A DNA stretch of 64,000 bases from an uncultured Prevotella sp. (GTDB taxonomy: Bacteria; Bacteroidota; Bacteroidia; Bacteroidales; Bacteroidaceae), in NCBI GenBank assembly GCA_900550365.1, contig URRR01000011.1:1-64000 (forward strand), written 5' to 3'. Below, in pieces: positions 1 through 8,384 of this stretch (its first letter is position 1; every line of letters begins with the position of its first letter). The position numbers and the translations under genes were made by a program. The notes beneath the pieces were generated by a model. That model was not told the DNA's origin. It saw only the letters and a list, made by a program, of their open reading frames with translations, and searched no databases.

Positions 1-54
1 TCAAATATATCAAAACGCTATGCACCAGGCATTTACGAACAGGATAAGTGATAT

Positions 55-76
55 GTTCGATTCCTGGTGGTACCAC
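55..76 (+). repeat. attL: left 22-bp direct repeat of the integrated element
   Basis: This copy is identical over 22 bases to 13,624-13,645, where the same bases form the T-loop, T-stem 3' strand and acceptor 3' strand of a tRNA-Phe gene. The 54 bases to its left do not fold as a tRNA body, so the left flank is probably the end of another element or a rearranged junction. A terminator hairpin and the integrase gene follow directly, the usual order at an attachment site. Confidence 0.8.
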
Positions 77-86
77 TTGAAAATCA

Positions 87-117
87 GAGAGTTACAGCGA
101 TGTAGCTCTCTTTTTTT
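87..117 (+). terminator. Rho-independent terminator just inside attL
   Basis: A 10-base stem (GAGAGTTACA with TGTAGCTCTC, one T-G pair) closes a GCGA loop and is followed by seven T residues. It would end transcription of a tRNA whose 3' end is the att core. A similar terminator follows the right att copy. Confidence 0.75.
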
Positions 118-158
118 ATTGTTTTTACCCCTTGATTTCGCCCCAATATACGCAATCT

Positions 159-180
159 GTGTAAACCAGCGTGTAAACCG
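159..180 (+). repeat. Putative integrase arm-type sites, left end
   Basis: Two GTGTAAAC words begin 12 bases apart (159 and 171). The right end of the element has the same word with the same 12-base spacing at 13,453 and 13,465. Paired short repeats near both ends are typical of tyrosine recombinase arm-binding sites; that role is inferred. Confidence 0.5.
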
Positions 181-1382
181 TGGGAATTACAGTAAAAGCA
201 GTTTGTTACAAGTCTAAGGTACTTAGTAACAATGAATCACCTCTAATGTTGAGAGTGACAAAAGACAGAAAAAGGAAATATGTCAGTCTGGGCATATCCA
301 TGAATCCTGCACATTGGGACTTCTCCAAGAATGAGCCAAAGGCAGATTGCCCCAACCGTGAATACATTGAAATGCTCATAGCGGACAAGATAAAAGAATA
401 CTCCGCTAAAATTATTGAGCTTAAAGCAACCAATCAAGAATTTACATCTACTTCTCTTGTGGAGAAAGTAAATGTGAAATGTACCAAACACAAGACGGTG
501 GAAGTTGTCTTTCAAGAGTACATGGCTTCTCTTATAAAGGCTGGGCGCAAAAGTTATGCCTTATCAATCAAGCAAACATATAACTCCATTAAAGAGTTCT
601 GCCATAGTCTTGACTTCTATTTCTCTGAAATGGATGTGAATTGGCTGAAACGATACGAGTTGTTTTTAAGAGAGCAACGGTTGGCAGAAAACACCATAGG
701 CATACGTTTCAGAACTTTGCGAGCCATTTATAATGTGGCAATGGAAGAAGATGCAGTTTCACAGGATTGCTATCCATTCAAGAAGTTCAAAGTAGCAAGG
801 CTTCATCAGGACACCATCAAACGTGCCTTGACAAAAGCAGATATAGAACGCATTTTATCCTATAAGTCCACTAACCGATACATGAGATTCCCTATTGACA
901 TCTTTGCATTCACCTATTATTGTGGCGGAATCAATTTCACTGATATAGCCAACCTCACCCAAGCAAACATTGTGGAGGACAAGTTAATCTACAAGCGTCA
1001 AAAGACCAAGAAACTGATTAAGATTCCACTTCAACCGCAAGCATTGTCACTTATCAAGAAGTACCACAATGCAGAATCCCCCTACCTGTTCCCTATTCTT
1101 TCACCATTTCATAAGACAGAAGAACAGAAAGCAAATAGAATACACAAGGTGATTACTAAGGTGAACGACCGTTTGAAGCAAATAGGCGAAGCATTGAATC
1201 TGCCTATTCCTCTTACTACATACGTTGCAAGGCACAGCCAAGCTACTGTAATGAAGAAAGCAGGAGTTTCTACGGCTGTAATACGTGAAATAATGGGGCA
1301 TAGTTCTGAAAGAGTAACACAAATCTATCTTGACAGCTTTGACAATGAGCAAATTGATGAAGCTATGAAATCACTGTTTTAA
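180..1382 (+). CDS. Tyrosine recombinase (element integrase)
   Basis: This 400-residue site-specific recombinase would insert and excise the element at the tRNA-Phe 3' end. An arm-type DNA-binding domain spans about residues 1-90, a SAM-like core-binding domain about 105-205, and the catalytic domain about 215-400. Visible catalytic parts are the beta-hairpin lysine region (YKRQKTKK), the ARHS box near 345, the GHSSERVT box near 373 and the tyrosine in QIYLDSF near 383. The first catalytic arginine, usual before G-M-x-F-x-D, appears as glycine (CGGINFTDIA); the same position is also not arginine in IntDOT. The start is a GTG overlapping the second arm repeat, chosen because the family pattern VKAVCYKSK begins there. 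A strong terminator follows the stop. Confidence 0.93.
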   Translation: MGITVKAVCYKSKVLSNNESPLMLRVTKDRKRKYVSLGISMNPAHWDFSKNEPKADCPNREYIEMLIADKIKEYSAKIIELKATNQEFTSTSLVEKVNVKCTKHKTVEVVFQEYMASLIKAGRKSYALSIKQTYNSIKEFCHSLDFYFSEMDVNWLKRYELFLREQRLAENTIGIRFRTLRAIYNVAMEEDAVSQDCYPFKKFKVARLHQDTIKRALTKADIERILSYKSTNRYMRFPIDIFAFTYYCGGINFTDIANLTQANIVEDKLIYKRQKTKKLIKIPLQPQALSLIKKYHNAESPYLFPILSPFHKTEEQKANRIHKVITKVNDRLKQIGEALNLPIPLTTYVARHSQATVMKKAGVSTAVIREIMGHSSERVTQIYLDSFDNEQIDEAMKSLF

Positions 1383-1383
1383 T

Positions 1384-1425
1384 GAAAATAATCCTGTTTA
1401 TCCGAACGATAGACGGGATTATTTT
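1384..1425 (+). terminator. Terminator after the integrase gene
   Basis: An 18-bp stem reads AAAATAATCCTGTTTATC against GATAGACGGGATTATTTT around a five-base loop. Its A-rich and T-rich flanks make it work as a terminator; it ends three bases before the next promoter box. Confidence 0.75.
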
Positions 1426-1426
1426 C

Positions 1427-1434
1427 TAATTTTG
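1427..1434 (+). promoter_or_regulatory. Promoter -7 box TAATTTTG
   Basis: It matches the Bacteroidetes TAnnTTTG consensus and lies 16 bases before the ATG at 1451, implying a very short leader. Confidence 0.45.
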
Positions 1435-1450
1435 TAGAAAAACAGCATTG

Positions 1451-2308
1451 ATGGAAATATCCGACTTTTTAAGAAAACGAGAACCACTCCCTACATTGCC
1501 TGACGATTATAAAGAAAATGCAGAATGGGAAGAAGAAAGGTTATTCAATGCTTGGATAAAGAAATATCCGGCAGAAGAACATGCTAACATTAAAGAACGG
1601 TTACAATATATCCGAAAATACTTTTTGAGTTATCCTGATTTTGATGGTGAAGAATGGTTCCCATCCCAAGCAGCCATAAACTATTATGAACTTAGACAAG
1701 AAAGGCTTGAATACAGCAAGTTGTCGGAAGCAGATTTCTATTCACTGAAAGAAATACAGGAATCAATCAAGGAGTTAGGCATACAGCCAAAACCAACTTT
1801 TGAATTTATCGTTTATTTATGGGATATACTTAAAAGATGGTGGGAACATGGAGATGTAGAACCTGTGGCAGAAAGGATAAAGCGTCTGTTCGGCTTGATT
1901 GAGAAACAGCCTGACGACCGTCTCAAACTCGATGTAAGTGTTGGCAGGAGACATATAAAGTTTGAAAATGACAGATTCATAAAGTCTTTGTTTGCCGTTA
2001 TCCTTAATTCTGATGTTGAGGGATTAAACAGTGTTGAAACCATCAAACCTGACAAACTTGAAATAGATTATATCTTGATAAAGACCCTGTTAGATAACCT
2101 CCCTATAAAATATACGAAAGAAAAGAAAGGCAAATACACAAAGGCGGAGAGGATTTTTTCTCTTAGCGTTCTTTGGCTAACAGGGGAAATTGCTCATGGA
2201 AAGAATGACAACCCATTAGATACGGAGACTTTTAATAATGGAACATTTGATTTGCTAATGAGAAGATATAAAGATATGCCATTACCAGCGGTATTTGCTC
2301 TGCATTAG
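1451..2308 (+). CDS. Hypothetical protein
   Basis: This 285-residue soluble protein has no signal peptide or membrane segment, and I recognise no family. It is acidic and helical, with aromatic-rich stretches (EFIVYLWDILKRWWEHGD near residue 121) and a C-terminal part reminiscent of an all-alpha domain. The ATG at 1451 is preferred over the TTG at 1448 because a -7 box lies just upstream. It is a single-gene transcript with its own promoter and a downstream hairpin (2309-2334). Its place next to the integrase suggests accessory cargo, but no function can be assigned. Confidence 0.75.
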   Translation: MEISDFLRKREPLPTLPDDYKENAEWEEERLFNAWIKKYPAEEHANIKERLQYIRKYFLSYPDFDGEEWFPSQAAINYYELRQERLEYSKLSEADFYSLKEIQESIKELGIQPKPTFEFIVYLWDILKRWWEHGDVEPVAERIKRLFGLIEKQPDDRLKLDVSVGRRHIKFENDRFIKSLFAVILNSDVEGLNSVETIKPDKLEIDYILIKTLLDNLPIKYTKEKKGKYTKAERIFSLSVLWLTGEIAHGKNDNPLDTETFNNGTFDLLMRRYKDMPLPAVFALH

Positions 2309-2334
2309 AGTAAGAAAAGCGTGTTTTTCTTACT
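2309..2334 (+). terminator. Hairpin terminator
   Basis: AGTAAGAAAA pairs with TTTTTCTTACT around a short GCGTG loop directly after the stop codon. The T-rich descending arm supports a terminator role. Confidence 0.6.
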
Positions 2335-2358
2335 TGTAGTTGAGTCTTGAAGCCGTAG

Positions 2359-2366
2359 TAACTTTG
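2359..2366 (+). promoter_or_regulatory. Promoter -7 box TAACTTTG
   Basis: This is a consensus Bacteroidetes -7 box. It gives a leader of about 55 bases before the ParB-like gene at 2429. Confidence 0.5.
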
Positions 2367-2428
2367 CACCTGTAATCAAACAGCAGACCACACGTTGTGG
2401 ATGACTTATCCCTGATTACATTACAAAG

Positions 2429-3337
2429 ATGAAAAAAGAAAATTATTTTCAAGTCGAGGTTTTAGTAGGTAACGAAACTCGTAAGGTGGCTTTTGCCAAG
2501 GGCATTAACCGTGAAGTGAATTTTGCAAACGTCAAGAAACTCCTTGCTGAAATGGGTCTCAAAGGCTACCGCAAGGCTGAAATGGTACAAGTCATTCGTG
2601 CAGAGGATGCTATTGCCAATGGAGACATTGTGCTTATTGACATCAATGGCAATGAAATCGGCAAGGACAATGCGAATGGTTATTATCTCATTATTGACGG
2701 ACAACACCGCGTTTATGCCGCTTCTATGCTCAACCGTGAACGTGAGAAACATGGAGAGCAAATTATCCAAGTGCCCGGCATACTCATAGAGCTTGCTGAG
2801 AATGAAAGCATAGCGGAATACATTTCTGCCGTAAACATCACAAAAATGCCGTGGAAAACAGATGATTATGTACGTGGTGCTGCCAATGTGAAACAAGAGG
2901 AATTGCTTGCAAAATACAAAGAGCTGATTAAGTCAGAGGACAACCCCAATGGATTCCCTTTAAGTACATTGAACATCATCTATTGCAATAACCCCAAAGC
3001 GATGAATAAGACAAGCCTGTCATTACTCTGTCAAGGCAAAGATGAGAAAGGCAGAGGTAAAGTGAAGAAGCCAATCATACCTGCTCACAATATAGAGCGT
3101 GGAAACCGCTTCATAACTCTTTGCGAGGAAAAAGGATTCTCCGCTAAAGACATTGCCAAGCGATACTTATCTGAAAGGTTTTCTGATTTATTCAATGAGG
3201 GTGGAGAAGAAAAAGCCTTTGACATATTCAGCCGGATAACACCTAATGACTGCCAAGCCATGCACAATGACAAGGGCAACCTCATAGAAGAAAAAGTGAT
3301 TGAACAATTCCGATTGATTGAAAGCAGAATAGCGTAA
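2429..3337 (+). CDS. ParB-like nuclease-fold protein
   Basis: This 302-residue protein has the ParB/Srx-type signature DGQHR at residues 90-94 within YYLIIDGQHRVYAASM, followed by a lysine- and arginine-rich helical C-terminal part. ParB/sulfiredoxin-like domains bind DNA or nucleotides, and stand-alone copies in mobile elements act in regulation, partition or DNA modification. No partner ParA is present. The next gene (DUF5131) starts 104 bases downstream with a GC-rich hairpin between them, so the two may be linked but differently expressed. The fold assignment is firm; the role is not known. Confidence 0.75.
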   Translation: MKKENYFQVEVLVGNETRKVAFAKGINREVNFANVKKLLAEMGLKGYRKAEMVQVIRAEDAIANGDIVLIDINGNEIGKDNANGYYLIIDGQHRVYAASMLNREREKHGEQIIQVPGILIELAENESIAEYISAVNITKMPWKTDDYVRGAANVKQEELLAKYKELIKSEDNPNGFPLSTLNIIYCNNPKAMNKTSLSLLCQGKDEKGRGKVKKPIIPAHNIERGNRFITLCEEKGFSAKDIAKRYLSERFSDLFNEGGEEKAFDIFSRITPNDCQAMHNDKGNLIEEKVIEQFRLIESRIA

Positions 3338-3362
3338 ACTACAAATGGATATGTCTTTCAGA

Positions 3363-3383
3363 GAATCCCCTTAACGGGGATTC
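3363..3383 (+). terminator. Hairpin between the ParB-like and DUF5131 genes
   Basis: GAATCCCC pairs with GGGGATTC around TTAAC. No T-run follows, so it may be an attenuator or a processing or stability element instead of a full terminator. Confidence 0.4.
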
Positions 3384-3441
3384 CTGAAGCTATCTATAAT
3401 AAAAATTTGAGCACATGATATTATATGAAAGGAAAGGGAAT

Positions 3442-4188
3442 ATGTACGAGTTTGTAACTCATACATGGAATCCTATAAAAGGTAAGTGTTACCACGATTG
3501 CAGTTATTGTTACATGAAGAAAATCAACCCTGATGCGCAGCCGGTTAGGCTTGTTAAAAATGAATTGCAAGGGGATTTTGGAGTAAATAAATTTATATTT
3601 GTAGGTAGCAGTACAGATATGTTCTCACAAGATGTAAAGGATGAATGGATAAAATCAGTCCTTGATTTTTGCGTTGAAAAGACCGCCAACCAATCACCGC
3701 AAGAAAGGACACGTTTTATGTTTCAGACAAAGAATCCACAACGCTTGTTGCAATTCATCAGCCATCCGTTATTTGATGTGAAAAGAAAGCAAGCCGTAGT
3801 TTGTACCACATTGGAAACAAACCGTCATTATCCTGATATTATGAACAATGCCCCACTCCCACAAGACAGGGCAGAAGCCATGAATGCCATAGCAAAATTA
3901 GGCATTGAAACTTTTGTGACGGTAGAGCCTATCATGGATTTTGACTTAGGCGAATTTGTGTCACTTGTCAAAAGATGCAATCCTCTGCAAGTCAATATTG
4001 GAATAAATACCAATGCAAATATAAAATTGCCCTGTCCTGCCATCGAAAAGATGATTAATTTGATACTCTTGCTAACGATATTTACAAAGGTGCATATCAA
4101 GAAGAATGCAAATAATGGAAACAATCTATGTAAATCGCTGATTCATAAAATAAAAAAGAACATATTCTTTGAACAACCAGTTCCTTAA
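3442..4188 (+). CDS. DUF5131 (phage Gp37/Gp68-type) radical-SAM-like protein
   Basis: This 248-residue protein has the N-terminal hallmark THTWNPIKGKCYHDCSYCY with cysteines at about residues 16, 20 and 23, a C-x3-C-x2-C radical SAM-type cluster site. The middle carries FVGSSTDMFSQDV and FQTKNPQRLL, also typical of the Gp37/Gp68 family. The biochemical role of this family is not established; it occurs in phages and mobile elements. The ATG at 3442 is preferred over 3415 because family members begin a few residues before THTWNP. It is convergent with the helicase-like gene, and a hairpin lies in the 41-base gap. Confidence 0.8.
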   Translation: MYEFVTHTWNPIKGKCYHDCSYCYMKKINPDAQPVRLVKNELQGDFGVNKFIFVGSSTDMFSQDVKDEWIKSVLDFCVEKTANQSPQERTRFMFQTKNPQRLLQFISHPLFDVKRKQAVVCTTLETNRHYPDIMNNAPLPQDRAEAMNAIAKLGIETFVTVEPIMDFDLGEFVSLVKRCNPLQVNIGINTNANIKLPCPAIEKMINLILLLTIFTKVHIKKNANNGNNLCKSLIHKIKKNIFFEQPVP

Positions 4189-4193
4189 AAAGT

Positions 4194-4226
4194 AAAGGGC
4201 ATTCTGCATTATACAGTTTGCCCTCT
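4194..4226. terminator. Convergent terminator hairpin
   Basis: AAGGGCA and TGCCCT arms flank an AT-rich loop between two converging genes, with A/T-rich tails on both sides. It can serve both strands. Confidence 0.5.
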
Positions 4227-4229
4227 ATT

Positions 4230-6053
4230 TTATACAAACTCATAGCCACTTCCCCTATCACTATCTTCCAACGGAATCTTTGCAGGCTTTATCTTGATTC
4301 CAAACCTCTTTTCCAAATGGCTTGCTACTCCTTTCTGTCTGATTCCATATCTTGCATACACTTCTTCCATTTTTAATTTTATAGAATCTGTAAGCATCCT
4401 TGTTCCGACAGGGAAGATTGCTCTAAACTCCTTATAAAGATGAAAAGTTGCTTGCTTATTCATCACTTCATTTTTAAGATTCAGTTCCTTATAGCCAAGA
4501 GCCTTAATCCGTTCATAGCCTAACGAATCATAATACAGTTTCAAATCCTCATTTTGGCGTTCCATGACTTCATCAACCAATACAAACATACAGGTTTCTT
4601 TGTTCTTACGATACTCACAATAGCGTTTCATCCTATCGGCAAAACTTTCTTTCTTGATGATGCACTCCAACTGTTCCTCATAATCCGAATATACTTCATT
4701 TTCATTAACATCAAATCCACTATCTTCTAACTGTTTTCTAACCCTGATACCATCTGAATAGTTTTCTTTCTGCACATCATAAGAAAAGCAATCATTCAGA
4801 TAAGCCATTCTATTGACTGAAAACTTTTGGTGGATTTCATCATAATAAACATAGCTCTTGCTAAACTTGTTGAGTTTTTGAGAATCAACCGTTTCTTTTA
4901 TAAAGTCCTCTTTTAAGTCCTTGTCCGCTACGCTATTCTTATAATCCGCATTCTTGACAGACTTCTGCAACTTTGCATCTAATGCTGACTTATAAGAATT
5001 TTCTTCGTTTTCTCCCACATCCACATTAAAGATGAAAGTAGTCGTGTTCCTGAATGGATTACATTCCAACCTTTGCCGACCTGCTATTTGAGCCAATTCC
5101 GTAGCAATATCAATGGAAGTGTAGGCTTTCTTGTTGTCACTTATAACGAAAGTGGACGCAGAAGTTGAATAGAAGTCACACCCTGCAAAGGCTGTGGAAG
5201 TGCAAAACGTGAATTTCTTATGCTGCTCTCCTTTTAATGGAATACTGCCTATTCCAAAATCTCCACCCAACTTTTTTATAAGAATGTTGTTTTCTTCGCT
5301 GAAAGCGACTATGATATTCACTTCATCTGATTGCAGCCCCGCCTGCTTAATAATGTTAGCTATGTTGGTGACACTGTTCAAGAAGATAACACACTCTTTC
5401 GATACAATCTTTTCACCGTTTACAAGGATAGACGGATAAATACCATTTTGATAGTTCCTGACTATTTCAATAGCATTGTTTATCGGATTCTTCGATTGTA
5501 CCCTTTTGACAAACCGTTTCTCTACATTGCTCCATTCCAATACGGTGTAGGGCATATCCTTGAACCAATCCATTTGCAACATATACTTGTCTGCAATGGG
5601 AGTGGCAGAAATATAAGTGACATACGGAAAACCTTTCAATGTTTCCAACAAGACTATTTCCGTTTCAGACTTGAAACCACTGTCTATTAGGATATACTGA
5701 TATTCATCTACAACCACTCTCCAATCCGACCTGTCCTTGATAAGACCGTTCAGGCGTGGAACGGAATCATACGTTGTCAAAATCTTAGGCTTAGGACTGT
5801 TCCTTAGATAATCTTCTATCTCTCCATTCCTCACATCACCATAAACAGCCAAAGTTCCTTTATGCTGTTGGCACTTGTTTTTAATCAGGTTGATTCTTGG
5901 ACTGCAAATGATGCTCTTGTGTTCATCTTCAATAGCAAGAGTGGTAGCACCACACCCTGTTATTCCTTTGTTTACAATACCTCTTGGCAGTTCAAAGCCT
6001 GCCCATTTATTCAAATAATTTACATCAGTTGGTACTTTTATCGTTTTGACCAT
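4230..6053 (-). CDS. Helicase-like SF2 ATPase with altered Walker A
   Basis: This 607-residue protein has the motif layout of an SF2 helicase. It shows a Walker-A-like GITGCGATT at residues 30-38, a Walker B VVVDEYQ at 113-119, a motif III SATP near 150, a motif-V-like AFAGCDFYS, and a motif VI QIAGRQR near 343. The Walker A lysine is replaced by alanine (GCGATT), so nucleotide binding may be changed or lost. I recall similar GCGATT proteins in Bacteroides mobile elements. It stands alone on the minus strand and its 850-bp upstream region is rich in repeats, so a replication or defence role is possible but unproven. Confidence 0.72.
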   Translation of the reverse strand: MVKTIKVPTDVNYLNKWAGFELPRGIVNKGITGCGATTLAIEDEHKSIICSPRINLIKNKCQQHKGTLAVYGDVRNGEIEDYLRNSPKPKILTTYDSVPRLNGLIKDRSDWRVVVDEYQYILIDSGFKSETEIVLLETLKGFPYVTYISATPIADKYMLQMDWFKDMPYTVLEWSNVEKRFVKRVQSKNPINNAIEIVRNYQNGIYPSILVNGEKIVSKECVIFLNSVTNIANIIKQAGLQSDEVNIIVAFSEENNILIKKLGGDFGIGSIPLKGEQHKKFTFCTSTAFAGCDFYSTSASTFVISDNKKAYTSIDIATELAQIAGRQRLECNPFRNTTTFIFNVDVGENEENSYKSALDAKLQKSVKNADYKNSVADKDLKEDFIKETVDSQKLNKFSKSYVYYDEIHQKFSVNRMAYLNDCFSYDVQKENYSDGIRVRKQLEDSGFDVNENEVYSDYEEQLECIIKKESFADRMKRYCEYRKNKETCMFVLVDEVMERQNEDLKLYYDSLGYERIKALGYKELNLKNEVMNKQATFHLYKEFRAIFPVGTRMLTDSIKLKMEEVYARYGIRQKGVASHLEKRFGIKIKPAKIPLEDSDRGSGYEFV

Positions 6054-6900
6054 AGAATAAAATTAAAAAATACAACATATCCACATCTTAGAATCTGTGT
6101 CCGATATTCTATCGGTTTAATCTTTATTATTAAGGAGGTCAGGACAAAAAATCAGACAGTCCAAAATATCTTGAAGTCAATCTATCTTTCTAAGGACATC
6201 AGGAAAGAAAATCAGACAGCACCCACAAAATAAAACCGAAACGCATAGTTTCCGGCTTTATTCCCATCTGCAATAGGTGGATATGTCGATTTTCTAATTG
6301 AGAGAGGTCAGAAAGTAAAATACCCCTTTCTGAATCCTTAGCAATCAAATATATACAACTTTTCGGACACTTCCAAACGATTATACCGCCAACCCTAAAA
6401 ACAACACCTCACACACTGTTTACATCCACATCTTAACAGTCAAGCTGCGTCAGCTATACTATTCAGCCAAAAATAGTACCTTTTTCGCAATAATCCACGC
6501 TTATAAGGGTGGAGTTGAAAAAAGTACCACCAATCATTAAACCTGTTACACTTTATGTCCGGCAGATAGATTTTGCCTAATTTGCCTTTTATGATAAACA
6601 TAGGCTTTAAATCTTATACATGTAGCAAAACTCAATTCTAATTCGCAATATCCTCTTTCCAACTAAAAAGCGACATGCAGCGTAAAACAAGAATTTATGC
6701 CCATCAAAAAATACGGGAAGTGTTACATACAAGCGACTGCATCTCTAAAAGTCCCCCCCTCCCCATAAGTGGAATGGTAAAAGCAAAACTTATCCGATAT
6801 GTACAGGAGAAATATAACCTATCCTGTTATAAACATCTACAACTATATGACAATGAAAATCATTGTCCTTGAATCAATAACACTTAATCCCAATTCAATT
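6054..6900. other. Repeat-rich intergenic region
   Basis: No gene is convincing in these 847 bases. They contain two 30-base direct repeats exactly 60 bases apart (6131 and 6191), a weaker third copy near 6303, the 12-mer ATCCACATCTTA at 6079 and 6424, small hairpins (CCGATA/TATCGG near 6102; 6229-6262), and AAAGTACCAC at 6521, an att-like word. The region separates divergent genes and could be a replication or regulatory locus. Confidence 0.5.
6131..6220 (+). repeat. Two iteron-like direct repeats
   Basis: TAAGGAGGTCAGGAC at 6131 and TAAGGACATCAGGAA at 6191 begin 30-base units that both run into AAAATCAGACAG. By eye 25 of 30 positions match, and the spacing is exactly 60 bases. This resembles iterons or operator arrays. 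Confidence 0.55.
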
Positions 6901-7929
6901 ATGGAAGCAACATTATTATCCGTACCAATGGTACAAAATCATTCATCGTTCGCAGAAGAAGCAGAGTACGTGAACTTTGAGGAAGTGAGAGAGGAAGAAA
7001 AGGTTTCTATCAAGTCCAATGTGAATTTCTTGGAAGCCAACACTTCTGAAATCTCCATTGAGGAACTGACCAGCCAATGTGTGGTGCCTACTTGGGCTAA
7101 TCAGGAGCTGACTATCTCACATCAGGACTTTATCCGCACTGTGCAAGAAGCAGCGCAGACTATGTTCAGCGGTGAGACAATCAATGAGCCTGCAATCCGT
7201 GTGTCGCACATTGTTCGTGGTCGTGTTCCGTCCGCACTTGGCAAGAAAGCAAGTGAACTTCTTGAATCTGAAAAGACACAGTTTTACCAAAGACTTGCTT
7301 TTGCTTTCACCATTCCCACTATCCATGAAAAGGTGAACGGTCAGAAGCTGGAGCTTTGCATTGGAGGTGTCCGTAACTATTCAGACCTGAACCTTTACAG
7401 GGCTAACAAAGGCTTGGAGAAGTTCTCTGCCTTTATCGGTTGGAGGGTTAACATCTGTTCCAATCAAGTCCTTACAGGGGATGGGGTGAAGCTGTCCTTA
7501 GAGGTGATGAACCTGAACGACCTTTATAAAGCTGTTCTTGAACTGTTCTACAACTTCAACCCTGCGAGGGAGATTCATTTAATGCAGACCTTATCACAGT
7601 CTTATCTGACAGAGACCCAGTTTGCGCAGATAGTAGGCAGGATGAGATTATATCAGGCTCTCCCTAATGGCTATCAAAGGTCTGTTCCACGATTGCTGAT
7701 AACGGACAGTCAGATAAACAATGTCTGCCGTGACTACTTCACCAATCCAAACTTTGGAGCTAAGGGAAACACCATCTCCATGTTTGACTTCCACAACCTA
7801 CTCACAGAAGCTAACAAGAGCAGTTACATTGACACCTATCTACAAAGGGCTGTGAACGCAACGGAAGTGGCGGTAGGAATCAACAACGCCTTGCATGGAG
7901 ATACGAAATACGCTTGGTTCTTGGGCTAA
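6901..7929 (+). CDS. DUF3871 family protein
   Basis: This 342-residue protein belongs to a family confined largely to Bacteroidetes mobile elements. Family landmarks are the acidic N-terminus, the central CIGGVRNYSDLNLY and FSAFIGWRVNICSNQ stretches, QIVGRMRLYQALP, and the terminal KYAWFLG. The function is unknown. The ATG at 6901 is chosen over upstream in-frame starts because the family begins near MEATLL. A terminator-like hairpin (7955-7989) follows. Confidence 0.85.
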   Translation: MEATLLSVPMVQNHSSFAEEAEYVNFEEVREEEKVSIKSNVNFLEANTSEISIEELTSQCVVPTWANQELTISHQDFIRTVQEAAQTMFSGETINEPAIRVSHIVRGRVPSALGKKASELLESEKTQFYQRLAFAFTIPTIHEKVNGQKLELCIGGVRNYSDLNLYRANKGLEKFSAFIGWRVNICSNQVLTGDGVKLSLEVMNLNDLYKAVLELFYNFNPAREIHLMQTLSQSYLTETQFAQIVGRMRLYQALPNGYQRSVPRLLITDSQINNVCRDYFTNPNFGAKGNTISMFDFHNLLTEANKSSYIDTYLQRAVNATEVAVGINNALHGDTKYAWFLG

Positions 7930-7954
7930 GTGTGTGTTGATTCACTTTGATAAT

Positions 7955-7989
7955 TGGGCATTCCTCTTTAATGAGGAGTGTCCAATTTT
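7955..7989 (+). terminator. Terminator after the DUF3871 gene
   Basis: TTGGGCATTCCTC pairs, with two G-T pairs, with GAGGAGTGTCCAA and is followed by TTTTTC. Confidence 0.65.
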
Positions 7990-8033
7990 TCTTCCTGAGT
8001 TACTTAAATAAACAGATAAAGACCTATATAAAA

Positions 8034-8306
8034 ATGGACATACAGAATAGCAGGGAATTTAAGGCTGCAAAGGATTTGGAGAGAGCTATGAATGATTATG
8101 GCTGGAATCCTCAAAAATTTGCTGAGAGTACAGGTTATTTTCACCGGACTTTACAACAAAATTTAGTAAAGACGATTGTAGCCATTATAAGAATGGTGGG
8201 CAGTGAGAACTATGGGACAGACCTTAGAAACAAGGCTTCCCATGAGCTTTGTAAAAGGATAGTGGAAAGTGGTCTGTTGGATGATACATATCTGCCTTTC
8301 ATCTAA
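8034..8306 (+). CDS. Small hypothetical protein
   Basis: This 90-residue soluble protein (MDIQNSREFKAAKDLERA...) has no recognised motif. It looks helical, with a central YFHRTLQQNLVKTIVAIIRM stretch. The start at 8034 is preferred because the upstream in-frame extension overlaps the DUF3871 terminator. Similar short proteins accompany DUF3871 genes in Bacteroides elements, as far as I recall. Confidence 0.6.
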   Translation: MDIQNSREFKAAKDLERAMNDYGWNPQKFAESTGYFHRTLQQNLVKTIVAIIRMVGSENYGTDLRNKASHELCKRIVESGLLDDTYLPFI

Positions 8307-8373
8307 AAAGCTGTTATTTAGCAATAATCTGCAAATTTCTGCTGTTTTTGCATTGATATTAAACGCTTTTCCG

Positions 8374-8381
8374 TACCTTTG
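8374..8381 (+). promoter_or_regulatory. Promoter -7 box TACCTTTG for the RNA leader/operon
   Basis: A consensus -7 box with a TTTG word at 8347-8350 as a possible -33 element. The transcript would start near 8388 and carry about 300 untranslated bases before the ATG at 8685. Confidence 0.55.
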
Positions 8382-8384
8382 TAG

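Noticed and set aside
1..76. A full tRNA ending at the left att copy
   Set aside because: The 54 bases before the att core give no D-arm or anticodon arm; only the T-arm and acceptor 3' strand are present.
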